Shown here one piece after another: positions 1 to 8,597 of a stretch of 45,024 bases of DNA; within the stretch, counting starts at the first letter, position 1; each line of letters begins with the position of its first letter. The position numbers and the translations under genes are program-made. Under the pieces are notes generated by a model that did not search any database, was not told where the DNA came from, and saw nothing but the letters and a program-made list of their open reading frames with translations. The DNA is taken from assembly GCA_031292195.1 (NCBI GenBank), contig JARLHP010000042.1, positions 1-45,024 on the forward strand, in the 5' to 3' direction. This DNA is from Syntrophobacteraceae bacterium. Lineage in GTDB: Bacteria > Desulfobacterota > Syntrophobacteria > Syntrophobacterales > Syntrophobacteraceae.

Positions 1-886
1 CTTCGGCCTGCTTTGCCCAGTCGACCAGCACCTGGTCGGATGCGCCCGCCTTTACCGCGTCTATTACTTCGGCCGAGCTTTTGCCCTCTTTTTGCTCCAA
101 CTGATTAACCCGCCCGGTAATCTTTTTGACCTCCTTGGCGCTCTCCTCGATCCGCTTTTCCAGGGCAAGTTCGGAAGGCCGGTCGAGGTGGCCGGCGGTG
201 GGGCCCGAGGCGCTCAGCAGCCGCTCGAACTCGATGGCGGTCACGACATTTGTAATTCGCCCGTAGCCGTATTCGGGTATGACCGAGGGGTCGAAAACAT
301 CATAGCCGCTGGCCATGACAATTGCTCCGGCCTGGATCTCGACCATTTTGTCCTTTTGCTCGAAATCGATAGCCTTGGCCTGGCAGGTCTTGGCGCACAC
401 CCCGCATTTCTTGCCCTGACCAAGCTGGCGGCAGCTTGGAGCGTCTATGGTGAAAACCGACGGGATGCCCTGGGCGAAATACTTGTATATGGCCTTGCGC
501 TGACCTATCCCGGCGTTGAAGACGTCCACGGCCATGGTGGGGCATTTTTCGGCGCACGACCCGCATCCGGTGCAAAGCTCCTCGTTAACGTAGCGGGCCT
601 TTTTCCTGACGCTGATTGTAAAATTGCCGGCCTCACCGCCAATCTCCTCGATTTCGCTGTAGGCCAGTAGATTTATTTTGGGATGCCGACCGACATCCAG
701 CAGCTTGGGCGAAAGAATTCAAATCGCGCAGTCGTTTGTCGGAAACGTTTTGTCCAGCTGGGCCATTTTCCCGCCGATGCTCGGGAGCCTTTCCACCATG
801 TGCACCTGGATTCCCATTTCCGCGAGATCCAGGGCGGCCTGAATTCCGGCGATCCCTCCGCCGATGACCAGTACGTCTTTATTCAC
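1..886 (-). CDS. hdrA: HdrA-like flavoprotein, selenocysteine-containing, 3' end outside window
   Basis: HdrA is the FAD/iron-sulfur subunit of heterodisulfide reductase complexes, where flavin-based electron bifurcation occurs in the cytoplasm. About 295 residues are visible. The GTG start at 886 has a GAGGTG ribosome site that runs out of the stop of the preceding gene (3 bp gap). Residues 8-14 give the dinucleotide-binding pattern IGGGIAG. The conserved motif TFPTNDCAI is followed by an in-frame TGA at 719-721 (residue 56) and then [12 protein letters not shown]; other HdrAs have Cys at this position, so the TGA is read as selenocysteine. A ferredoxin motif [12 protein letters not shown] (Cys105/108/111/115) and a second Cys group near 152-168 follow, then the continuing FAD domain. 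Unlike the long HdrA upstream in the operon, it has no domain inserted between these Cys groups. Identification as HdrA is firm; Sec is an inference from motif and hairpin. Confidence 0.92.
681..698 (-). promoter_or_regulatory. Candidate bacterial SECIS hairpin of hdrA
   Basis: Read on the minus strand, arms GGATGTC and GGCATCC (7 pairs, one G-U) close a GGTC tetraloop. The apical loop begins 27 nt after the TGA at 719-721. A G in the first two loop positions and a 16-37 nt spacing are the known features of bacterial SECIS elements; a GGUC-type loop resembles that of E. coli fdhF. It also encodes the conserved residues after the Sec codon. No folding program was run. Confidence 0.75.
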
Positions 887-889
887 TTT

Positions 890-2017
890 TCACCTCATAC
901 TTTCAGAAATCAGGGTGGTCAGGTCCTTTACCTCGAGGTCCATCTCCTCCATGCTGGTGAGCGCGCAACTCAGGTGAATCCGGCATTTCGGACAGGCGGT
1001 AACCAGGGTCCTGGCGCCGGTGGCCCGGGCCTCCCTGATGCGTTCGGCCTGAATTTGCTTGGAGCCGCTCGAACAGTTGGCCCAACCGGTCGTGCCGCAG
1101 CACACCGCATTTTCCCGGTTTCGCTCCATTTCCCGGAACCCCTCGCCGGCCAGGCTGCCAAGAATCGCCCGGGGGCTGTCGTAGATTTTGGCCATGCGCC
1201 CCAGGCGACACGGGTCGTGGAAGGTATACGTCCCGGCCCCGTCGGAAAGTTTCAGGGCTCCGTCTGCGATCATCTGCTGGACGTAGTCGAAGAAATGGAC
1301 CACTTCGAAGCCCAGTTCCCCGAAATATTGCGGATAGTGGTGCTGGAAGGTGTAGTAGCCCTCCGGGCAGCTGAAAACCACTTTTTTGGCGCCGCTGCCG
1401 CGGATGAGCTCGATGTTTTTGGCCGCGAGCTTCTTGAAAGTCTCAGGATTGCCGTTCCAGAGCATATCGTGTCCGCAGCAGGCCTCCTGGTCCGAGACAA
1501 CCGGGGTGACGCCGGCCGCGTTCAGTATCTTTATGACGCTTCTGCCGATCGAAAGGCTGTCGACGCCAATGTCGCGGAAGATCACGTCGAAATAGGGCAT
1601 GCAACCCACGAAGTAGAAGACCTCGCCCCTATCGGCGATTTTACCCGCTTCCCTGGCCCAGTCGGTCTTTTTCTGCCTCACGCCTTCGGCCTGGAATTCC
1701 ATCACCGACTGCAGCATGCCGTGGTGGGCCAGAGCGGGCGCAAGGCCGCGTTTGATCGCTTCCTCCCGCAGATTTCTCATAAATTCCGGGAAATCGATTT
1801 TGGTCGGGCACCTCTGGTAACACCTGCCGCAGGTGAGGCAGGACCAGAGGTCCCTGTCACTTAGCAGTTCGTCTCCCATTTGCAGGAGCGCCTTCTCCAC
1901 GATCAGGCGGGGAGAAAAGGTGGGCAGCACCCGCGATACCGGGCAGCTCCCGGTGCAAACGCCGCAGTCCAGGCAGTAATAAGTCTTGTAAAGATTTATG
2001 GATTCGCCAATGTTCAT
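890..2017 (-). CDS. hdrD: HdrD-like protein (HdrC-HdrB fusion)
   Basis: A 375-aa iron-sulfur protein of the heterodisulfide reductase catalytic module. The N-terminus (about residues 10-75) has two [4Fe-4S] motifs, CLDCGVCTGSCP and CLTCGRCYQRCP, as in HdrC. The rest has two cysteine-rich CCG-type regions, as in HdrB. The second is complete (Cys...CCG...CPKC). The first has Cys...CCG but ends CPEGY, so its last Cys is missing; this suggests a single non-cubane cluster. The ATG at 2017 overlaps the mvhD stop as ATGA, with GGAG upstream; a longer reading frame back to 2116 would overlap mvhD and is not favoured. It probably reduces a disulfide-type acceptor (heterodisulfide-like, or possibly DsrC trisulfide; unproven) with electrons from the adjacent HdrA proteins. 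Confidence 0.88.
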   Translation of the reverse strand: MNIGESINLYKTYYCLDCGVCTGSCPVSRVLPTFSPRLIVEKALLQMGDELLSDRDLWSCLTCGRCYQRCPTKIDFPEFMRNLREEAIKRGLAPALAHHGMLQSVMEFQAEGVRQKKTDWAREAGKIADRGEVFYFVGCMPYFDVIFRDIGVDSLSIGRSVIKILNAAGVTPVVSDQEACCGHDMLWNGNPETFKKLAAKNIELIRGSGAKKVVFSCPEGYYTFQHHYPQYFGELGFEVVHFFDYVQQMIADGALKLSDGAGTYTFHDPCRLGRMAKIYDSPRAILGSLAGEGFREMERNRENAVCCGTTGWANCSSGSKQIQAERIREARATGARTLVTACPKCRIHLSCALTSMEEMDLEVKDLTTLISESMR

Positions 2018-2433
2018 GCGGCCACTCCAAGAGACGATTTCCCGAGTTCCATGATGCGGTGGGTAAACGAAGTCACTATTTCGGCGAATCGGGCGCCTTC
2101 CGCCGAGGAGACCCATTGGAGTTCGAGCCGTCCGCGGTCGATGCCGAGCAGATCCATCAGCTCGCGTACCATTTCGATCACTTTGGTAGCCTTTATGTTA
2201 CCTTCCAGGTAACGACAGTCCCCGATGTGTCAGCCGCTCACCAGGACGCCGTCGGCCCCTTTTTGGAAAGCCTGGAGGACAAAATCCGGGGAGACGCGCC
2301 CGGAACACATCACGCGGATGATCCGGACGTTGGACGGGTACTGGATACGGCTTACCCCGGCCAGATCCGCGCCCGCGTAAGCGCACCAGTTGCAGCAAAA
2401 GGCGATTATCTTCGGCTTGAAATCAGCACTCAT
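2014..2433 (-). CDS. mvhD: MvhD / hydrogenase delta subunit, selenocysteine-containing
   Basis: A 139-aa iron-sulfur protein that passes electrons from a hydrogenase, formate dehydrogenase or similar donor to HdrA. It starts at ATG 2433 behind GAGGA. The N-terminus has the CCNWC motif (Cys12, 13, 16), with a further Cys in VMCSGRVSP. At residue 68 an in-frame TGA (2230-2232) stands where MvhD proteins carry the first Cys of CHxGDC, giving U-HIGDC followed by RYLEGN. Without recoding the gene would stop at 67 aa, although the downstream 71 residues are clearly MvhD. VhuD, its homologue in Methanococcus, is a known selenoprotein, which supports recoding. The gene lies 70 bp after the HdrA-GltD fusion and overlaps the next gene by ATGA, so translation is probably coupled. 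Confidence 0.92.
2197..2213 (-). promoter_or_regulatory. Candidate bacterial SECIS hairpin of mvhD
   Basis: On the minus strand GTTACC and GGTAAC form a perfect 6-bp stem around the loop TGGAA. The loop starts 22 nt after the TGA at 2230-2232 and has G at loop position 2, fitting the bacterial SECIS consensus. Confidence 0.75.
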
Positions 2434-2503
2434 TTGGTCCTCGTTTGTATTACGAAGAATACCTGGGGGATGCTCTACGCTTAAGCTGGCACCCCACCAA
2501 CTG

Positions 2504-5500
2504 TTAACTCAGCGCCGCATCGACCATGGCCAGCACTTCCCTGTCATTAAAATGCCTTATGGAGGCGGCTCCGGTCGGGCATACCACCGCGCACGCCCCA
2601 CACCCCTTGCAAAGCGCTTCCTGGATATTGGAAAAGAGAATCCCCCCCTCTTTTTCAACCAGGTGCGGAGCGCCGTAAGGGCAGGTCTCGACGCATTTGC
2701 CGCAACCGCGGCAAAGCGCCTCGTCCACGTTCGACACCACCCCTTCCACCTCGATGCTCTTTCGCGAGAGCACTGTTGCGGCGCGGGCCGCGGCGGCCTG
2801 GGCCTGAGCGATGCTCTCATCGATCGGTTTCGGATAGTGGGCAAGGCCGCATACAAAGATGCCGTCCGTTGCGAAGTCAACCGGGCGCAACTTCATATGC
2901 ACTTCCAAAAAGAAGTTGTCCTGGCTGAGCGGGACCTTGAAAAGCTGACCCAATTCCTGCGCCCCTTCGGTGTGAATGGCCGTAGCCAAGGTGATGAAAT
3001 CGGGCCGCAAAACAATGGGGTAGCCAAGGACGTGGTCAATGACGCTCACCTCGAGCTTGCCTTCAGACGTTTCGGTGACCACCGGCTTATTTGCCAGGTC
3101 GTAGCGGATAAATATCACCCCGAGCTTTCGGGCTTCCCTGTACAGGTCCTCGCGTTCGCCGTAGGTGCGAATGTCGCGGTAAAGTATGTAGACATCGGTT
3201 TCCGGGTTTCTGGTTTTGAGTTCCACAGCCTTTTGGACCGAGAACGTGCAGCATATCCTGCTGCAATGCGGCCGGCCCTCTTCCCGCGAGCCAACGCACT
3301 GGATAAACACGGCGCTCCCGGCGCCTTTAACCGTATCGGTATCCCAGGCGTCTTCGAGTTCATGCCACCGGAAAACGCGGTCGTTTTTCTCGTAGAGGTA
3401 CTCCTCAGTGGCGAGCGATTTAGCCCCGGTGGCAAGAATTGTAACACCGTGAACGATTTCGCTCTCCTGGCCGTTGGAGGTCACCGTGGTCCTGAAATTG
3501 CCGATGTAGCCGGAAGTTTGCGTGATCGAGGAATTGAGCAACACCCTGATCTTTTCGTTATTTTCAACTTTAGCGACCAGACCGGAGAGGAATTCGGGGG
3601 CGTTTTCGCCCTTCCACGTCCTCTGAAGATGCAGGGCCTGGCCCCCCAGCCTGTCAGTTTTTTCCACGATGCAGGCATCGAAGCCCTGCTCCGCAAGGGT
3701 AAGGGCGCTCACCATCCCGGCCACTCCTCCGCCGACCACCAGCGCTGCGGGAGTAACGGAGACCGAAGGCATTGGAAGCGGCTCGATCAGCTGGGCGCGC
3801 GAGACCGCCATCCGAACGAGGTCCTTGGCCTTTGCGGTAGCCTCATCGGGCTCCGCTGCATGGACCCAGGAACACTGGTCGCGTATATTGGCCTGTTCGA
3901 ACAGATATTTATTGAGACCGGAGTTGCGCAGGGTCTCCTGAAAGAGCGGCTCGTGAGTGCGGGGCGAACAGGCCGAGACGATCACGCGGTTCAGGTTTTG
4001 CTCCTTTATGACCTGAACAAGCCTGTCCTGAGCGTCCTGGGAACAGGAAAAAAGGTTTTCCTGGACATAGACGACGTTTGGAAGGGTCTTTGCGTACTCG
4101 ACAACTTCGGGCACCCTGACGACACTGCCGATATTGATGCCGCAGTTGCAGACGAACACTCCTAACCTTAGAGATTCGGAACTGACATCGCGCTCCTGCG
4201 GGAAGGTCTTTTCACGGACAAGCGTATTCCTGGCCTCGGCCAGTTTGCTGGCGGCGGCGCCCGCGGCTGCCGAAGCCTCCATAACGGAAAGCGGTATGTC
4301 TTTTGGACCCTGCAAAACGCCGCAGACGTAGACCCCCGGAGTGGAGGTCTCCACCGGGGCAAAGCTCGATGTCTTTGCGAATCGGTAATGATCGAGATCG
4401 AAGCCTATCCTGGAGGCAAGGTCAACCGCATCCGCCGAGGATTCAAGGCCCACCGAAAGCACGACCAAATCGAATTCCTCGTACTTCATTTCCCCGGATT
4501 CAGTCACATAACTGATCTGGAGGTTATCGGAGCCCTGGACCGGGATAACCGAGTGGACACGGGACCGGATGAACCTGACCCCGTTATTTTGGGCGCGCGT
4601 GTAATATTGCTCGAACTCCTTGCCGAAGGTGCGCATATCCATGAAGAAGATTGCCGCGTCCAGATCGCCCTTGGCGTGCTCCCTGGCGATTACGGCTTCC
4701 TTTATTGCGTACATGCAGCAAACGCCCGAGCAGTAGCCGTTATCGGACCGGTTGATGTCTCGAGACCCGACGCACTGGAGCCAGGCGATTCGCTTCGGAG
4801 GCTCGTGGGTCTGGAGCTTGCGCATTTGGGCTATTTCGGCGCCAAGTTTTTCAATCTTCTCGCCATTTGCGGACCCCGACTGCTTCCGGAGGCTCTCAAG
4901 CTCCCTTTCGGCAGTCTTGATGCGAGCCTCGCGCTGCAATTCGGAGGGTCTTACCACATGACCGGTTGTGGGACCGCCCGCGCTCAAAAACCGCTCGAAT
5001 TCGAGAGCGGTCAAAACGTTGGGATGTTCCCCGTAATTATAGGTATCGAACCGGCTCGGATCGAAGGCTTTGAAGCCCGACGAGGCGATGATCGCGCCCA
5101 CATTCAGGCTCAGGGTCCTGGCCTCCTGGCTGTGGTCGACGGCCTTTGCCAGGCAGGCATCGACGCATTGATAGCACTCCGAGCAGATGCCGCAGCTAAG
5201 GCAGCGCGCAGCTTCGATCCTCACCTGCTCTTCACTGAATCCCAACTGGACTTCATCGAAATTGGAGCTCCGGATTTGCGGGGAAACAACGGGCATTTGC
5301 GCCCGCGGGATTCTGTCATAGCCTTCGGTCTCCACTTCCTCGACCGCCGGCCACTCCCTTGCCCGCCCGGCGCTCAAGTCCTCGCCGCCAATGAAGCGGC
5401 CCATTGAAATCGCGGCCTGCTTACCGGCCGCAATGGCTTCGATTACTGTTTTGGGGCCGGTCACCGCATCTCCGCCCGCAAAGATGTCCGGATCGTGGGT

Positions 5501-7078
5501 CTGGAAGGTCAGCGGATCGACGCTCATGGTGCCCCAGTCGGTAAGCTGGCAGGCGCACTCTTCGGTAAGGCACGCCCAGTCGGATTCCTGGCCGATGGCC
5601 GGAACGACTGCGTCGACTTCGATCAGGAACTCCGAGCCCTTGACCGGAACGGGCCGTCTCCTGCCGCTGGCATCCGGCTCGCCCAGTTCCATCTTTACGC
5701 ACTCGACCGCCTTGACCCGGCCGTTTTCCCCCACCACCCGAACGGGATTGGTAAGGGTCATGATCTCGATGCCTTCTTCGCGGCACTCGTGGATCTCTTC
5801 TTCGTTGGCGGGCATCTCCGCCTCGCTTCGGCGGTAAATGATGAAAGGCTTGCGCGATCCGCGGCGAAGGGCGGTTCTAACCGTATCCATCGCCACATTT
5901 CCCCCGCCTATAACTGCCACCCGGTCGCCCAGGGCGACTTTTTTACCCAGATTTATGTCTCTTAAATATTGGACGCCGGGAACAACCCCTTCGAAGTCAT
6001 CTCCGGAGATGCCCAGGGCCTTGCATTCCTGTGCGCCGATGGCCATAAAGAAGGCCTTGTATCCCTGGTCTCTCAACAGGGCGATGGTGAAGTCTTTTCC
6101 GATCTCCACCCCGGTTTTGAACTCCACGCCCATGTCGCGAATGACCTGGATTTCAGCCTCGATCGTGTCTTTGGGAAGCCTGTAGGAAGGAATGCCAACG
6201 CTCAGCATGCCTCCGAGCACCGGCAGCTTTTCAAAAACCGTCACCCGGTAGCCTTCCAGGGCAAGGTAGTACGCGCAGGACAAGCCTGCCGGACCCGAAC
6301 CGATGATTGCTACCTTTTCGTCGCGCTTTTCCTTTATTTCAGGTACGAACCTGGTTTCGGACTTAAGGTCCAGGTCGGCCAGGAAGCGCTTGATGGAATC
6401 GATCGCCACCGGCTCGTCCAAGCCGCCCCGCTTGCATGCGCTCTCGCAGGGATGGTGGCAAACGCGACCGCAGATGGCCGGCAACGGGTTTTCTTCTTTT
6501 ATCAGTTTAAGGGCTTCGCCATATTTTCCCTGCGCGGTCAGGGCCACATAGCCCTGGACCGAGATGTGGGCCGGGCAGGCGGCTTTGCACGGAGAAGTCC
6601 CGCGCTTTTCAATGGCAAAGGCCCCGGGGACCGCCTGGGCGTACTTGCGATACGCCGCGCGGCGAATGTCCAGGCCCTCATTGTATTCATTTTTTCTTTC
6701 GACAGGGCACACCTTTGCGCACTCACCGCAACCGGTGCACTTGGACGGATCCACGTAGCGGGGTCCTTGCAGGACCTCCACGGTGAAATTTCCGGGGCTT
6801 CCGCCCACCTTTTTAACTTCCGAAAGTGGCAGAAGTTCGATGTTGAGATGCCGGCCGACCTCGACCAGCTTGGGGGAGATGATTCACATCGCGCATTCGT
6901 TTGTCGGGAAGGTCTTGTCGAGCTGCGACATCCCGCCGCCAACCGCGGACGATTTTTCGAGCAGATAAACATAAAAACCGGAATTGGCAAGATCGAGCGA
7001 CGCCTGCATTCCGGCGATACCACCGCCGACAACCAGGACCGAACCGACCGTACCTTTGTCAGACGCTTTGCCTGTCAT
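2504..7078 (-). CDS. hdrA: HdrA-GltD-HdrA fusion flavoprotein, selenocysteine-containing
   Basis: A 1524-aa multi-flavin protein. It starts at ATG 7078 behind AGGGGGA. The order is: HdrA N-terminus with FAD motif GGGIAG (18-23) and TFPTNECAM followed by TGA (6884-6886, Sec65), then [12 protein letters not shown]; ferredoxin motif [12 protein letters not shown] (about 114-124); an inserted glutamate-synthase-beta/NfnB-like NAD(P)H oxidoreductase (about 160-600) with its own Cys-rich N-terminus, FAD motif GSGPAG (about 260) and nucleotide motif GGGNVAMDT (about 391); resumed HdrA from [13 protein letters not shown] (about 626) to about 960; and a second HdrA unit (about 970-1524) with CNCG, GGGVAG and two C-terminal ferredoxin motifs (CRGCGKC, CKGCGAC) but no Cys/Sec CAM motif. 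It probably exchanges electrons between NAD(P)H, ferredoxin and the Hdr/MvhD subunits by bifurcation or confurcation. The family call is certain, the direction of flow is not. First gene of the operon. Confidence 0.92.
6845..6862 (-). promoter_or_regulatory. Candidate bacterial SECIS hairpin of the HdrA-GltD fusion
   Basis: On the minus strand GAG-GTC pairs with GGC-CTC across a two-base bulge (AT), closing a GGCC loop that starts 27 nt after the TGA at 6884-6886. This is the same distance and nearly the same loop as in the downstream hdrA. The stem is weaker than the other two. Confidence 0.6.
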
Positions 7079-7214
7079 ACTTCCCCCTGATGGCAATTGT
7101 GGAGGTCTTCACAACCAGATAAGCGCAGCAGGCTCATCGGAAATCCCCGGATGGGACCCGCGTGAAATGAAAAAATACAATTTAAACGATCAATTGTGAA
7201 ATAAAAGACATCAG

Positions 7215-7244
7215 CTTATAACCCCGAGCAGGGGTTTGCGTCAA
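7215..7244 (-). promoter_or_regulatory. Sigma70-type promoter of the Hdr operon with palindrome in the spacer
   Basis: On the minus strand TTGACG (7239-7244) and TATAAG (7215-7220) are 18 bp apart, about 130 nt upstream of the fusion gene start. The spacer holds the inverted repeat AACCCC-TGCTC-GGGGTT (7220-7236), which overlaps the edge of the -10 box and could be an operator. Prediction by eye only. Confidence 0.55.
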
Positions 7245-7270
7245 GAAAAACTGAACAGAAAAACTGAACA
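7245..7270. repeat. Tandem 13-bp direct repeat between divergent promoters
   Basis: GAAAAACTGAACA occurs twice head to tail (7245-7257 and 7258-7270). It lies between the -35 box of the Hdr promoter and the -35 box of the aminotransferase promoter, a position suited to a regulator acting on both, or it may be a simple duplication. Confidence 0.6.
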
Positions 7271-7276
7271 GAATGC

Positions 7277-7305
7277 TTGCATAAGGGTGTAAATCTCTCT
7301 TATAG
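7277..7305 (+). promoter_or_regulatory. Sigma70-type promoter of the aminotransferase gene
   Basis: TTGCAT (7277-7282) and TTATAG (7300-7305) are separated by 17 bp, about 77 nt upstream of the aminotransferase start. It diverges from the Hdr operon promoter. Confidence 0.5.
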
Positions 7306-7381
7306 TGGCGAAAATTGCATTCCCAAGGGCGATAGCCCGAATTCCGTACCACTCCCCGATCAAGGAGGCTTTGGACACACT

Positions 7382-8572
7382 ATGGCGGTAGCCGAGAAAA
7401 TGAACCGGTTTATCGAAAAATCCTCGTGGATTCGCAAGATGTTCGAGGAGGGCGCTCGGTTGAAAAAAATCCATGGCGAGGACAAAGTCTTCGACTTCAG
7501 CCTGGGAAACCCCAATGTTCCCCCGCCGGACATAGTTGCTGAAAAGCTGCTGGAATTGATCCGGAAGAAGGATCCCGGACTGCATGCCTACATGCCCAAC
7601 GCGGGCCATTTTTCCACTCGCTCGGCAATGTCGGCTTATTTTTGCCGGGAATTTTGCGTTTCCATGGCCCAGGACCAGATAGTGGTAACGTGCGGGGCGG
7701 CCGGGGGGCTCAACATTATATTCAAGGCGCTGCTCGATCCGGGTGAGGAGGTGCTTTGCCCCGCCCCCTATTTCGTGGAATACAATTTTTATGTGGACAA
7801 TCACGGCGGGGTGCTCAAATCGGTCCCGGCTCGCCGGCCGGATTTCGATCTCGATCTCGAGGCCATGGAGCGGGAGATCGGGCCGCGCACCAAGATTGTG
7901 CTCATAAATTCTCCCAACAATCCGACCGGGCAGGTCTACCCCGAGGAGACAATAGCGAGACTGGGAAAGATTCTCGAGGCAAAGAGCACCCAGTTCGGCC
8001 ACGTTATCTACCTGGTATCCGATGAACCATATCGCAAAATCGTATACGACAACTGCTGTGTCCCATGCATTTTTACCCACTATGCGAACTCGCTGATCAC
8101 CAGTTCCTATTCCAAAGACCTATCTCTGCCCGGCGAACGCATAGGCTTCGTGGCGCTGGGCCCAGCGGCGGAGGATGGCCCGAAGATCATCGACGCGCTC
8201 ACGCTGGCCAACAGGATCCTGGGGTTTGTGAACGCTCCCTCCCTCATGCAGAGGCTGGTCGAGGAGCTGCAGGGAGTATGCGTGGACGTCTCCATCTATA
8301 AGGCCAAAAGAGACCGGCTGGTCCAGGCGCTGTCCGGGTTTGGCTATGAACTGACGGTTCCGCGCGGGGCCTTTTATCTTTTTCCAAAGAGCCCGCTTCC
8401 CGACGACCTGGAGTTCATCAGGCTGCTCCATGAAGAAAACATCCTTTGCGTACCGGGCAGCGGATTTGGCGGACCTGGCTATATCAGGATCGCCTACTGC
8501 GTCCATGACGCGACGATCGAAGGGGCGCTGCCCGGTTTTGAGCGGGCGATAAAGCGCTGCGGGAATATGTAA
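7382..8572 (+). CDS. PLP-dependent class I/II aminotransferase
   Basis: A 396-aa fold-type I aminotransferase of the aspartate aminotransferase family, cytoplasmic. Visible family features are GNPNVPPP near the N-terminus, NSPNNPTGQ, SDEPYRKIVYD, and the PLP-lysine motif SYSKDLSLPGERIG with the Lys that would form the Schiff base. The C-terminus ends in the usual small domain (PRGAFYLFP, then CVPGSGFG). The substrate cannot be told from the sequence; alanine/aspartate/aromatic types are all possible. The start at ATG 7382 is preceded by AAGGAGG, a rather long 13 nt away; an upstream in-frame ATG at 7277 lies in the promoter and is not used here. The SPOR gene follows after 25 bp, so the two are probably co-transcribed. 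Confidence 0.9.
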   Translation: MAVAEKMNRFIEKSSWIRKMFEEGARLKKIHGEDKVFDFSLGNPNVPPPDIVAEKLLELIRKKDPGLHAYMPNAGHFSTRSAMSAYFCREFCVSMAQDQIVVTCGAAGGLNIIFKALLDPGEEVLCPAPYFVEYNFYVDNHGGVLKSVPARRPDFDLDLEAMEREIGPRTKIVLINSPNNPTGQVYPEETIARLGKILEAKSTQFGHVIYLVSDEPYRKIVYDNCCVPCIFTHYANSLITSSYSKDLSLPGERIGFVALGPAAEDGPKIIDALTLANRILGFVNAPSLMQRLVEELQGVCVDVSIYKAKRDRLVQALSGFGYELTVPRGAFYLFPKSPLPDDLEFIRLLHEENILCVPGSGFGGPGYIRIAYCVHDATIEGALPGFERAIKRCGNM

Positions 8573-8597
8573 AGCAAGACAAAGTGGAGGGGCAAAG

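Noticed and set aside
92..1864. Long plus-strand frames opposite the Hdr genes
   Set aside because: They are antisense to clear HdrA and HdrD coding sequence and show no family resemblance; high GC content makes long empty frames common here.
2390..4165. 591-aa plus-strand frame
   Set aside because: It is antisense to the HdrA-GltD-HdrA fusion and has no recognisable domain.
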